Below the pieces are notes generated by a model. It searched no databases. It was given only the letters and a program-made list of their open reading frames with translations, and had not been told where the DNA came from. A DNA stretch of 61,645 nt from Flavobacteriales bacterium (GTDB lineage Bacteria > Bacteroidota > Bacteroidia > Flavobacteriales > Flavobacteriaceae), in the NCBI GenBank assembly GCA_011526365.1, contig WTIO01000037.1:12257-73901 (forward strand), given 5' to 3'. The position numbers and the translations under genes were made by a program. Of this stretch, positions 44,522 to 53,622 are shown piece after piece. The first letter of the stretch is position 1; the number at the start of each line of letters is the position of its first letter.

Positions 44522-45142
44522 TCATTGGGGAACACAATTAACCGTCCCCCATTGGGCTTCAATTTGTAAAAGCGAACCCCCAGCAGTAGCACACAACAGT
44601 TGTTGTTGCTGCCCTTTTTGCTTGAGTTGTATGCTTACTTTTGGAGCCACCAAAACAACTGCAACGGCATCGGTGCGTAGCCGCCCAGCAGTAGTCCAAG
44701 ACACCAATTCGCAGCGGCCTTTTTTTTGTACTAATCTAAAGTGTTGATACTGTCCCGAGGCCTTCAATTGTCCTTCCTCTAGTTGTAATTTAAGGGACAA
44801 TTGTTGCGGAACTCGCAAATGTACGGATGCTGCAATCACCTTATGTGCCGATAACTTATCATTGTGGAATTCAAAACTAGGCATTCCCTGTTCTCGAATC
44901 TGAAGCTGTGCATTTGAAATTTGATGCTGCAACTGCAAGGCTTGACGGTATTCGCCCTCTGTGGTATAGGTTAATTGAACGGTGTTGGCCGTACTATTTT
45001 CTATGGCAACGCTACTACTGTAGGGCAATTGCAAAAGTACTTCTGAAAGTTCTTCAGCAGGCCATTCGAACGTTTTTACCTGTTGACTGCTCCCAACAAA
45101 TGGTAGAAGCAGACTACTTAAAATGTAAAATAGCTGCTTTAT
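44522..45142 (-). CDS. exported hypothetical protein with apparent ATA start codon
   Basis: The open frame runs back to 45142, where ATA (45142-45140) overlaps the TAA stop of the traR-like gene as ATAA. With that start the product has 206 residues and opens with a good signal peptide, KQLFYILSSLLLPFVGSSQQ after the initiator. No ATG, GTG or TTG in frame precedes this signal; the first TTG, at 45034, would remove it. The mature part is beta-rich, resembling DUF4097-type adhesin or auto-transporter folds only loosely, and I do not recognise the family. Possible explanations are a start mutation from ATG, use of AUA, or a sequencing error. Confidence 0.6.
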   Translation of the reverse strand: MKQLFYILSSLLLPFVGSSQQVKTFEWPAEELSEVLLQLPYSSSVAIENSTANTVQLTYTTEGEYRQALQLQHQISNAQLQIREQGMPSFEFHNDKLSAHKVIAASVHLRVPQQLSLKLQLEEGQLKASGQYQHFRLVQKKGRCELVSWTTAGRLRTDAVAVVLVAPKVSIQLKQKGQQQQLLCATAGGSLLQIEAQWGTVNCVPQ

Positions 45143-45522
45143 TTTTGCATGTTTTTAGCCTCAATGCTCAAGGTGGCGTGTGGTACGAGAATCAACCTCT
45201 TTTTGTTGATTAGTTTTCCTGTAACTCGGCATACCCCATAGGTTTTGTTTTCAATGCGAATGAGGGCATTTTTTAAATCGCGGATAAACTTTTCTTGACG
45301 CAATGCCAATTGGGTGTTGGCTTCTTTAGACATGGTTTCTGAACCTTCTTCAAAAGCCTTAAATGTTGGGGCGGTATCGTCTGTACCATTGTTTCCATCA
45401 TTCATGTAGGCACTTCTTAACAGCTCTAAATCGGCTTTGGCTTTACTGATTTTTTCTTCAATCAATACGCGAAACTCCTCGAGATCCTTGTCGGAATAAC
45501 GCACTTTAATTTCTTCACTCAT
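45139..45522 (-). CDS. TraR/DksA-family zinc-finger-like protein
   Basis: A 127-residue protein with an N-terminal coiled coil (about 10-45) and a C-terminal TraR/DksA finger region, YGVCRVTGKLINKKRLILVPHATLSIEAK. The four-Cys finger is reduced to one Cys, plus a His, so metal binding is unlikely in the standard way. The coiled coil could still enter the RNA polymerase secondary channel; that is inference. It overlaps ileS by 8 bases and the exported hypothetical by 4. An ileS-traR-lspA order is common in Bacteroidota. Confidence 0.88.
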   Translation of the reverse strand: MSEEIKVRYSDKDLEEFRVLIEEKISKAKADLELLRSAYMNDGNNGTDDTAPTFKAFEEGSETMSKEANTQLALRQEKFIRDLKNALIRIENKTYGVCRVTGKLINKKRLILVPHATLSIEAKNMQK

Positions 45523-48500
45523 TGTTCATCTTATTTATGGTTATAAATAGTTTCTGGTCATTAATTTCAATTTCCTGAGCACCACTAGTGTCCTCAAGAG
45601 TACCTATACGTTCTGCTAGTGTTTCAGACATGATGTATTCTTTGAATTGCACTAAAGCAGCCTGTATTGGCGCTGTAACAGTCATGTTGACTGTAATCGT
45701 ATCGGTAACTTTAAAGTTGTGTTCCTTGCGGAGATTTTGGATTCTATTTACCAATTCACGCGCATTGCCTTCTGCAATTAGTTGATCGCTTAAGGTGATG
45801 TCTAGGGCTACCGTTTTTCCATTACTGTTGGCTACTTGCCAGCCTTCGATGTCTTTGGAACTTATGATTACGTCATCACTACTTAAAGTTATTTCTTTTT
45901 CGTCAATAATGCAGGGTAAAACCCCATCATTTTCCAATTTTTTTATGTCTGCTTCCCCTAAATTATTAATGTGTTGAACCACCACTTTCATGGCAGCACC
46001 AAAGCGCGGGCCTAGGACCTTAAAGTTAGGCTTTATCTCCTTTACTAAAATTGCGCTTGCATCACCTAACAGCTGGACTTCTTTTACATTAATTTCTGAC
46101 TTCAAAATATCTTGAATCTCCTCCAAGGCCTCTTTTTCTGTTGCGTTGGTGTAGGGAATCATAATTTTTTGAAGTGGTTGCCGCACTTTTATTCGCTCCT
46201 TTTTTCGCAGTGAAAGTGCAAGGGAGGTAATAATACGGGCACTGTTAATTTTTTCTTGTAACGCTGGGTTTATGACACTGTTATCCCCCTTGGGAAAGTC
46301 GGATAGGTGTACCGAAGAAAAGTGTTCTGTTTGTGTTGCCTGGGTAAGGTCTTGGTACAAACGATCGGCATAAAAAGGTGCAATAGGTGCCATAAGTTTG
46401 GCCATGATTAACAGACATTCGTACAGCGTTTGGTAGGCGGCAATTTTGTCGGGGCCATAGCTTCCTTTCCAAAAACGACGTCTGCACAATCGCACGTACC
46501 AGTTGCTGAGGCGTTCCTGAACAAAGTCAGACATTAATCGTGCGGCTTTGGTGGGCTCAAAATTAGTAAACGCAGCATCTACCTCTTCAATGAGGTGGTG
46601 TAACTCCGATAAAATCCATTGATCAAGCTCTGTACGTTCGTTGAGTGGAACAGGGGGTTCCGCATGGGAAAAGTTGTCAATGTTAGCGTATAAACTAAAA
46701 AAGGAGTAGGTGTTGTACAAGGTGCCAAAAAATTTCCGTTGTACTTCTGCAACTCCTTCAGGATCAAATTTGAGGTTGTCCCAAGGGTTTGCATTTGCAA
46801 TCATATACCAACGGATGGCATCGGGACCGTAGGTGTCTAAAATTTCAAAGGGGTCAATGGCATTGCCCAAGCGCTTAGACATTTTTTGCCCTTGCTTATC
46901 GAGAACCAAACCATTGGAAATCACATTTTTATAGGCCACATTGTCAAACACCAAAGTAGCAATAGCATGAAGGGTGTAAAACCACCCCCGAGTTTGATCT
47001 ACTCCCTCAGCGATATAATCAGCAGGGAAGTCTGTATTGTTGTCAATTTTTTCCTTGTTTTCAAAGGGATAGTGCCATTGCGCATAGGGCATGGCCCCGG
47101 AGTCAAACCAAACATCAATCAAATCGGCTTCGCGATACAAGGGGGTTTTTCCGTCTTCAGCAACGAGCACTAGCGCATCTACAGTATCTTTGTGTAGATC
47201 TATGGGTGCGTAGTTTTCATCACTCATATCCCCAACAACAAAATTGGCAAAGGGGTTTTCTTTTTGTACCCCTGCTGCGATGGCTGCTTCAACTTCTTCC
47301 TTTAAGTGAGCTACAGAACCTATGCATTTTTCTACTTTCCCATCCTCTGATCGCCAAATGGGTAACGGTATTCCCCAAAATCGTGAGCGTGACAGGTTCC
47401 AATCGTTAGCATTGGCGAGCCAATTTCCAAAACGCCCTGTTCCAGTTGCTTTGGGCTTCCAATTAATGGACTCGTTTAAGGTGACCATGCGATCGCGCAC
47501 TGCGGTGGCCTTAATAAACCACGAATCGAGTGGGTAGTACAACACCGGCTTGTCCGTACGCCAACAGTTGGGATAGGAGTGTACGTACTTTTCTACTTTA
47601 AACGCCTTGTTGTCCTGTTTTAACTGTATGGCAATTTCAACATCCACTGAGCGTTCTGGGGTAGTGGTTTCGGTGTAGTATTCGTTTTTAACATAGCGTC
47701 CTCCGAGGCGGCCTACTTCTGGTCTAAATTTCCCTTGCAAATCCACCAAAGGCACTAGGTTTTTGTTTTCGTCCTGCACTAATAGTGGCGGTACTTCGGG
47801 AGTTGCTGCTTTGGCTGCCTTGGCATCGTCAGCTCCAAATGTTGGTGCGGTGTGCACTATTCCTGTTCCGTCTTCTGTAGTTACAAATTCTCCAGCAATC
47901 ACACGGAAGGCGTTTTCAGGGTGCTCATAGGGCAGTGGGCCTTCGTTCCACAATTGTTCGTATCGGATGCCTACTAAATCCTCTCCTTTTAGGGATTGCC
48001 CAATGTAATACGGAATAGTTTTTTGGTCTGAAGTATAGTTTTCAAGGTCTGCTTTGGCTTTTACTTCAGTAAATTTTTTTCCAAACTGTTTCCCAATCAA
48101 TGCCTTTGCAAGCAGTACACGCAGGGGTTGGTGGGTGTATTGATTGAAGGTGGTAATTTCCACATATTCAATCTTAGGGCCAACAGTTAGTGCAGTGTTG
48201 GACGGCAGCGTCCAAGGGGTTGTGGTCCAGGCCAAAATATAAAGGGCTTCACTTCCTTTTAGGGCCTGTGGTAAACTTTCTTGCAGGGTTTTAAACTGGG
48301 CAGTAACTGTGGTGTCGGTAACGTCTCTATAGGTCCCGGGTTGATTGAGCTCATGGGAGCTGAGTCCCGTTCCTGCCTTAGGGGAATAGGGTTGAATGGT
48401 GTAGCCTTTGTACAACAAGCCCTTGTCGTAGATTTGCTTTAGCAACCACCAAACACTCTCCATATATTTTGGCGTGTAGGTAACATAGGGGTTTTCCATA

Positions 48501-48928
48501 TCCACCCAGTACCCAATACGCTCTGTAAGTTGATTCCAACTGTCGGTGTAGCGCATTACAGCTTCCTTACAAGCGGTGTTGTAATCGGAAATACTGATGG
48601 TTTTTCCGATATCCTCTTTGGTGATGCCCAAAGCTTTTTCTACTCCTAGCTCTACAGGAAGGCCGTGGGTGTCCCAACCAGCTTTTCGCTTTACTTGAAA
48701 GCCTTTTTGGGTTTTGTACCTACAAAAGATATCTTTAATGGTACGCCCCATAACATGGTGGATTCCTGGCAGTCCGTTGGCAGAAGGTGGGCCTTCGTAA
48801 AAAATAAAAGGAGGATGATTGTCGCGCGTGCTTATGGTTTTTTGAAATACCTCTTCCGTATTCCAAAAACTGAGAACTTCTTGAGCAAGCTCGGGGAACT
48901 GAAGTCGTTTATATTCGTTAAAAGCCAT
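45515..48928 (-). CDS. ileS: isoleucyl-tRNA synthetase, type-2-like with GIHH signature
   Basis: An 1137-residue class I synthetase charging tRNA-Ile. The class signature HIGH is replaced by G55-I-H-H58 in SANGLPGIHHVMGR; KMSKR is intact at 682-686. The CP1 editing domain has TTTPWTLPSNTALTVG near 236 and GTGIVHTAPTFGADD near 354. WFDSGAMPYAQWHYP and the long C-terminal anticodon-binding part fit the eukaryotic-like IleRS2 group, which is generally mupirocin-tolerant. It is first of the ileS-traR-hypothetical-lspA unit. A near-consensus TATTTTCG lies about 30 bases upstream. Confidence 0.97.
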   Translation of the reverse strand: MAFNEYKRLQFPELAQEVLSFWNTEEVFQKTISTRDNHPPFIFYEGPPSANGLPGIHHVMGRTIKDIFCRYKTQKGFQVKRKAGWDTHGLPVELGVEKALGITKEDIGKTISISDYNTACKEAVMRYTDSWNQLTERIGYWVDMENPYVTYTPKYMESVWWLLKQIYDKGLLYKGYTIQPYSPKAGTGLSSHELNQPGTYRDVTDTTVTAQFKTLQESLPQALKGSEALYILAWTTTPWTLPSNTALTVGPKIEYVEITTFNQYTHQPLRVLLAKALIGKQFGKKFTEVKAKADLENYTSDQKTIPYYIGQSLKGEDLVGIRYEQLWNEGPLPYEHPENAFRVIAGEFVTTEDGTGIVHTAPTFGADDAKAAKAATPEVPPLLVQDENKNLVPLVDLQGKFRPEVGRLGGRYVKNEYYTETTTPERSVDVEIAIQLKQDNKAFKVEKYVHSYPNCWRTDKPVLYYPLDSWFIKATAVRDRMVTLNESINWKPKATGTGRFGNWLANANDWNLSRSRFWGIPLPIWRSEDGKVEKCIGSVAHLKEEVEAAIAAGVQKENPFANFVVGDMSDENYAPIDLHKDTVDALVLVAEDGKTPLYREADLIDVWFDSGAMPYAQWHYPFENKEKIDNNTDFPADYIAEGVDQTRGWFYTLHAIATLVFDNVAYKNVISNGLVLDKQGQKMSKRLGNAIDPFEILDTYGPDAIRWYMIANANPWDNLKFDPEGVAEVQRKFFGTLYNTYSFFSLYANIDNFSHAEPPVPLNERTELDQWILSELHHLIEEVDAAFTNFEPTKAARLMSDFVQERLSNWYVRLCRRRFWKGSYGPDKIAAYQTLYECLLIMAKLMAPIAPFYADRLYQDLTQATQTEHFSSVHLSDFPKGDNSVINPALQEKINSARIITSLALSLRKKERIKVRQPLQKIMIPYTNATEKEALEEIQDILKSEINVKEVQLLGDASAILVKEIKPNFKVLGPRFGAAMKVVVQHINNLGEADIKKLENDGVLPCIIDEKEITLSSDDVIISSKDIEGWQVANSNGKTVALDITLSDQLIAEGNARELVNRIQNLRKEHNFKVTDTITVNMTVTAPIQAALVQFKEYIMSETLAERIGTLEDTSGAQEIEINDQKLFITINKMNNE

Positions 48929-49005
48929 CTATTGTCGCGCTTTTTAAAGTTGCGAAAATACGGATTTTACTCTAAAACTAAAGCTTGTAAATGCACTTTC
49001 ACTGC

Positions 49006-51531
49006 CTAAAAATTGTAGCGGAGTCCAAGTTGTACACTTCGCCCCGGAGCAGAAATCCCTGAAGCAAAAGTGCGGTAATGAAGGTCGAAGATGTTTTCTA
49101 GTCCCGCTTGAAAACGCAACTGCTCTGAGCTTTTAAAATTCACTAAAAAGTTGGTGACCCCCCAAGCAGGTGTTCCGGCATAACGCAGCATGGGATTCTC
49201 GGTGGAAGGATTTATAATAGGGGTTTCTTCTAAGCTATCTTCACCCCCATAACTGTATTCTTCTGGCAATTTAGATCCACTAAATTGATAGGACAATGTT
49301 ACATCCCAACGGGCTTGGGTATAAGTGGCCTGAATTCTTCCAAACAAAGGGGCTAAAGACGGTAACGGTCCGTATTTTTCATTTTTGTCTCCTTTGGTTA
49401 GCATTACACTAGCATCCAATTTTAAATTTGCGCTTAACTGTAACTGACCATCCAAGGTGCCCCCATAAACCCAGCGGTTTCCTAAGTTTTTATTGGCCAC
49501 CGTAAATACCTCATCACCATTGTAGAGAATGGTTGCGGGGTTGGGCGTGGAAGTATCCGCAAATACAGTGTAGTCACTACGAACCATATGTCGAGATACT
49601 AAGGTTAAAAAAGACCGCAACGAGAGTTGATTTTTTTTATTGGGAGAAAACCGCAGTAATCCAAAATCTAAATTGTAGGCGTATTCGGGTTGTAGAAACG
49701 AATTGGGTACCAAAAGAACCCCGTTGTTTTCCCTAATTTTTCCAATGTCATCAATATTAGGAGCCTTAAATCCGCTAGAAAGAATAAGATTCCATTGGAG
49801 CCCTGGTTTTGGTTTAAACACCCCAGCGAGTGTCCATGTTAATGCTTCAGAATTTAATTTTACTTCTGAGAGTAAGTTGTCAATTAAGGCTATGGGCTTC
49901 CACTGTGCATGTAAGGCAGAAAAATTTAACCGTCCACCAGCGTTTACTGTTAGCTTAGGGGATAAATTCCAAACCCAGTTGGTGTAGAGGGCTACGCTCC
50001 GTAGTTCACTTCCCTTACTGGGGTACCTACTGGGCATCGCTTGGGGATAATCTAAGCCTACTACAGTATTCCCTGAGAGCTGCAAAGCACTATTAAAACC
50101 CCTGGAATACACGTGGTTGTAGGTGGCTTCAAAACCATAAGAAATATTTACTCTGTTTGAGGTTGTGGCGTCAAAATCAGCATTCAGACTCACCAAATTT
50201 ACTTGCTCCTGCTGGGTTGCACGAACTAAACTGTTAAATTTTCGTTTGTTTCGGCTTTCCCCAATACGCTGGTAGGCAAGGGTGATGCGTCCTTTTTTCA
50301 TCCAGCGTTTGTCTTTAAAAAAATTGTAGGTGGTTGCTGCTAACAAACGGTTTTGAGGTCCATAATACCACTCTGCAAAACGGAGCTGACCGTCTCGTGT
50401 TTCCGAAAGCTTATCAAAACGGTCGATGTTGGACGAGGTGGACAACTGAAAATTAAACAACAACTGCTCATTATTGGGAAGCTGATAGACCGCTTTTTGA
50501 AAAAAATCGTACTGCTTGTAGCCCGTGTTTCTTTGAATATTGGGGTTTGAATTTGCTACAGGATTTCCATTGTAATAATCTTCCGTATTGTTGGAGTACA
50601 TTGGTGTTAGTCCCCAATTTTCATAGCCATGGCGACGGTTTTCCCCCATTCGGATATCTCCGAAATTAGAAAAACTAAAACTACTTATACTGCCCCATTT
50701 TTTTCCGCTTATTGTAGTGGTAAAATTATTAACACTCGCAGTGTTTCCACTATTAAATCCAGAAGAAAAAGTTGTTTCAATTTTTTTTTCGCTGTTGAGT
50801 TTTGGAGTTTTGGTGTAATAATGGACAACACCTCCTAGGGCATCTGAGCCATAACCAACGGAGGAAGAACCAAAGATTACTTCTACCCGCTCCAAAACAT
50901 TGGGATCAATGGTGATGGCGTTTTGAAGGTGCCCCGAACGATAAATGGCATTATTCATACGTACCCCGTCCACAACCAACAGCACCCGGTTTGCCTCAAA
51001 GCCTCGTAGCACCGGACTTCCCCCTCCTCCTTGAGATTTCTGAATCCGCACCCCGGGGGTTAGGGCCAATACTTCGGCCCCTGTTTTTATAGGGTTTTTT
51101 TGGATGGTTTCGGCACTGATAAGAGCCACCTTTTCAGCCAATTGATTTCTGTTGGCTCGTGATCGTGCAACAGATAAAATTACCTCGCTAAGATTTTCTT
51201 CATTAGCTGTCAGGGTGATTGTTGCAGTTGCTGTGGCATATGATTGCGGGTTTATCGTTTTAAGACGATAGCCGTACAATTGGAGCCGCACAGCACTGTA
51301 GCCCACAAACGGTTCTAGAGATAGAACCCCTGCACCATTGGACAACGCACTTTTTTTTCTGTCTGGAGTAAAGGCGGCAACCCCTTCCAGTAGCTCTCCC
51401 GTACTGGCATCTGTAATTACCAGCTGCTGGGCAAAAAGTACTGGAGCCCCCAACAGCAAGCAGCAACACAACACAAGCCACTTTTTAAGCAAATAGTTGT
51501 TGCAATATCGGGATGGATTTTGGAGTTTCAA
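49006..51531 (-). CDS. TonB-dependent receptor with carboxypeptidase-like N-domain
   Basis: An 841-residue outer-membrane receptor. The signal peptide is residues about 1-35. A short CarboxypepD_reg-like domain (LVITDASTGELLEGVAAF) comes next, then the plug near 120-235 (GVRIQKSQGGGGSPVLRGFEANRVLLVVDGVRMN) and the barrel ending QLGLRYNF. The plug resembles vitamin B12, haem or siderophore receptors; the ligand is unknown. The ATG at 51531 lies inside recO; a TTG near 51493 would give a shorter, standard signal peptide (LKKWLVLCCCLLLG) and may be the true start. Confidence 0.9.
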   Translation of the reverse strand: MKLQNPSRYCNNYLLKKWLVLCCCLLLGAPVLFAQQLVITDASTGELLEGVAAFTPDRKKSALSNGAGVLSLEPFVGYSAVRLQLYGYRLKTINPQSYATATATITLTANEENLSEVILSVARSRANRNQLAEKVALISAETIQKNPIKTGAEVLALTPGVRIQKSQGGGGSPVLRGFEANRVLLVVDGVRMNNAIYRSGHLQNAITIDPNVLERVEVIFGSSSVGYGSDALGGVVHYYTKTPKLNSEKKIETTFSSGFNSGNTASVNNFTTTISGKKWGSISSFSFSNFGDIRMGENRRHGYENWGLTPMYSNNTEDYYNGNPVANSNPNIQRNTGYKQYDFFQKAVYQLPNNEQLLFNFQLSTSSNIDRFDKLSETRDGQLRFAEWYYGPQNRLLAATTYNFFKDKRWMKKGRITLAYQRIGESRNKRKFNSLVRATQQEQVNLVSLNADFDATTSNRVNISYGFEATYNHVYSRGFNSALQLSGNTVVGLDYPQAMPSRYPSKGSELRSVALYTNWVWNLSPKLTVNAGGRLNFSALHAQWKPIALIDNLLSEVKLNSEALTWTLAGVFKPKPGLQWNLILSSGFKAPNIDDIGKIRENNGVLLVPNSFLQPEYAYNLDFGLLRFSPNKKNQLSLRSFLTLVSRHMVRSDYTVFADTSTPNPATILYNGDEVFTVANKNLGNRWVYGGTLDGQLQLSANLKLDASVMLTKGDKNEKYGPLPSLAPLFGRIQATYTQARWDVTLSYQFSGSKLPEEYSYGGEDSLEETPIINPSTENPMLRYAGTPAWGVTNFLVNFKSSEQLRFQAGLENIFDLHYRTFASGISAPGRSVQLGLRYNF

Positions 51532-52213
51532 AGCGCTGCAAATGGACCTGATAGTATTTTAGAATAGCTTCTAGTAGCTGGTGTTTTTGTGTTATTTGAA
51601 TATGCAATGTATGTATATTATCAAAATTTGTGCCTAACAGATTTATAAAATGTTCCAGTGTGTTCCCATGGATAGCAAATCCCACAGGTTTTTGCGCATG
51701 AAAACAAGCCGTTTCAAGCTCAAAATAGGCTGTGTTTGGCATTATGCTCGTAGTGTTTGGGTAGAAGCCCATAAAGCGAGTGAGTGCGATTAGAAACTTG
51801 AGGTGAAAATTCCCTACGTCCTCATGGAGGAGCAGCCAACTGATGGTGGTAAATAAAAACTCAAACAGTTCTGAATTGCTTGCGCCTTCTTCGCGCAATA
51901 CCTGATCCAAGACTTCTGCTAAAAACAACAGTACGGTTTGTTTTTTTACTTCGGTATTTCCCGGTGGGTGTGGGTCTAAGAAAGCGAGCTCTTTAAAGTA
52001 CTGCAGGTTTGCATTAGGGCGATGGTTAATTTCTGCTTCAAGCAGTGCTAGGGGTTGAAAATAGGCGCGGTGTACCCCCGATTTGCGTTTGCTAAAGGCG
52101 CCCTTAACCAAAAAAGACTCATAGCCTAATGCTTCTGTAAAACACCGTACCACAAGATTCCCTTCACCTTGTTTGATGGTGCCAAGGACAATAAGGCGTG
52201 TTTTAAGTAGCAT
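51485..52213 (-). CDS. recO: DNA repair protein RecO
   Basis: A 242-residue recombination mediator that helps load RecA with RecR. The N-terminal OB fold begins KTRLIVLGTIKQGEGNLVVRCFTEALG, with KGAFSKRKSG; the helical C-terminal part follows. The central zinc-finger cysteines found in some RecO proteins are not evident. It overlaps the TonB receptor gene downstream, an adjacency seen in other flavobacteria as far as I recall. It begins 14 bases after gdhA. Confidence 0.93.
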   Translation of the reverse strand: MLLKTRLIVLGTIKQGEGNLVVRCFTEALGYESFLVKGAFSKRKSGVHRAYFQPLALLEAEINHRPNANLQYFKELAFLDPHPPGNTEVKKQTVLLFLAEVLDQVLREEGASNSELFEFLFTTISWLLLHEDVGNFHLKFLIALTRFMGFYPNTTSIMPNTAYFELETACFHAQKPVGFAIHGNTLEHFINLLGTNFDNIHTLHIQITQKHQLLEAILKYYQVHLQRFETPKSIPILQQLFA

Positions 52214-52227
52214 TTAAGTAGTTTCTC

Positions 52228-53568
52228 CTAAACCACTCCTTGGGCAAGCATAGCGTCGGCAACTTTTACAAATCCTGCTATGTTGGCTCCTTTCACATAA
52301 TTCACCCCATTCTTTTCTTTTCCGTAGTCCAAACATGATTTGTGAATGTCTTGCATGATGGCTTTTAGCCGTTCGTCTACCTCACTACGGGTCCAACTGT
52401 AGCGCAAGGAGTTTTGGGCCATTTCTAAACCTGAAACCGCAACACCTCCTGCATTAGAGGCTTTTCCAGGGGCATAGCTTACATTGTTGTTTTGTAGATA
52501 AGAAATAGCCTCCGGTGTGCAGGGCATATTGGCACCTTCACAAACACAAATACAGCCATTTTTTACAAGCATTTTAGCGTCTGTTTCATGTAATTCGTTT
52601 TGAGTTGCACAGGGCAATGCGATATCACAAGGAACTTCCCAGGGGTTTTTTTTGGCATGAAACTGCGCTTTTGGGTACTTTTCTACATAGGCGCTAATAC
52701 GTTGGCGCTTTACATTTTTTAGCTCCATGACGAATTGTAGCTTTTCTTCATCAATACCCTCTGGATCGTACACATAGCCTGAAGAATCCGAAAGAGTCAC
52801 CACCTTAGCCTTAATTTGTATGCACTTTTCAGCAGCATACTGTGCCACATTTCCAGATCCAGAAATAACAACTACTTTTCCTTCCATGGAGGTGTTTTGA
52901 TGTGCTAACATTTCTTCGGCAAAATAAACCGTACCATAGCCTGTAGCCTCTGGGCGGATTAATGATCCTCCCCAAGACATTCCTTTTCCGGTAAGTACGC
53001 CTGTAAACTCGTTTTTTAAACGCTTGTATTGTCCAAACATATAGCCAATTTCGCGGCTTCCAACCCCAATATCTCCTGCGGGGATGTCTCTATTAGGGCC
53101 AATATGACGGAATAGCTCCGTCATAAAACTTTGGCAAAATCGCATGACTTCGGTGTCTGTTTTCCCTTTGGGGTCAAAATCAGAACCCCCTTTACCACCC
53201 CCCATAGGAAGTGTGGTTAGGCTATTTTTAAATACCTGCTCAAAGGCCAAAAACTTGAGAATACTCAAATTTACGGAAGGATGAAACCGCAGCCCCCCTT
53301 TATAGGGCCCTATGGCAGAGTTCATCTCTATACGGTACCCTCGGTTAACCTGAATTTCTTCCTTATCATCTATCCATGCTACGCGAAAAGAAACAACCCG
53401 CTCGGGTTCTACAATACGCATTAAGATGTTTTGTCCATAGTAAATGTCGTGTTGAACGATATAAGGAATTACAGTTTCTGCCACCTCAGTAACAGCCTGC
53501 ATAAACTCGGGCTGATGCTGGTTGCGTTGGTCCACTTCAGCCAAAAATTGTTGAACGATTTTATTCAT
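52228..53568 (-). CDS. gdhA: glutamate dehydrogenase
   Basis: A 446-residue hexameric glutamate dehydrogenase of the small NADP-type class, interconverting 2-oxoglutarate plus ammonia and glutamate. The active-site region is TLPMGGGKGGSDFDPKGK near residue 120, with the catalytic Lys; the nucleotide-binding domain has VVISGSGNVAQYAAEKC near residue 236. Length is typical. It is separated from radA by 54 bases containing a near-consensus TACTTTTA box, so it probably has its own promoter. Confidence 0.97.
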   Translation of the reverse strand: MNKIVQQFLAEVDQRNQHQPEFMQAVTEVAETVIPYIVQHDIYYGQNILMRIVEPERVVSFRVAWIDDKEEIQVNRGYRIEMNSAIGPYKGGLRFHPSVNLSILKFLAFEQVFKNSLTTLPMGGGKGGSDFDPKGKTDTEVMRFCQSFMTELFRHIGPNRDIPAGDIGVGSREIGYMFGQYKRLKNEFTGVLTGKGMSWGGSLIRPEATGYGTVYFAEEMLAHQNTSMEGKVVVISGSGNVAQYAAEKCIQIKAKVVTLSDSSGYVYDPEGIDEEKLQFVMELKNVKRQRISAYVEKYPKAQFHAKKNPWEVPCDIALPCATQNELHETDAKMLVKNGCICVCEGANMPCTPEAISYLQNNNVSYAPGKASNAGGVAVSGLEMAQNSLRYSWTRSEVDERLKAIMQDIHKSCLDYGKEKNGVNYVKGANIAGFVKVADAMLAQGVV

Positions 53569-53622
53569 TATTGATTTGTTTTCAATATTAAAAGTAGCAC
53601 TTTTCGCTAACAGACGACGGCT

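Noticed and set aside
44522-45034. Short version of the exported hypothetical starting at TTG 45034
   Set aside because: It would discard an in-frame, well-formed signal peptide that begins exactly at the traR stop overlap.
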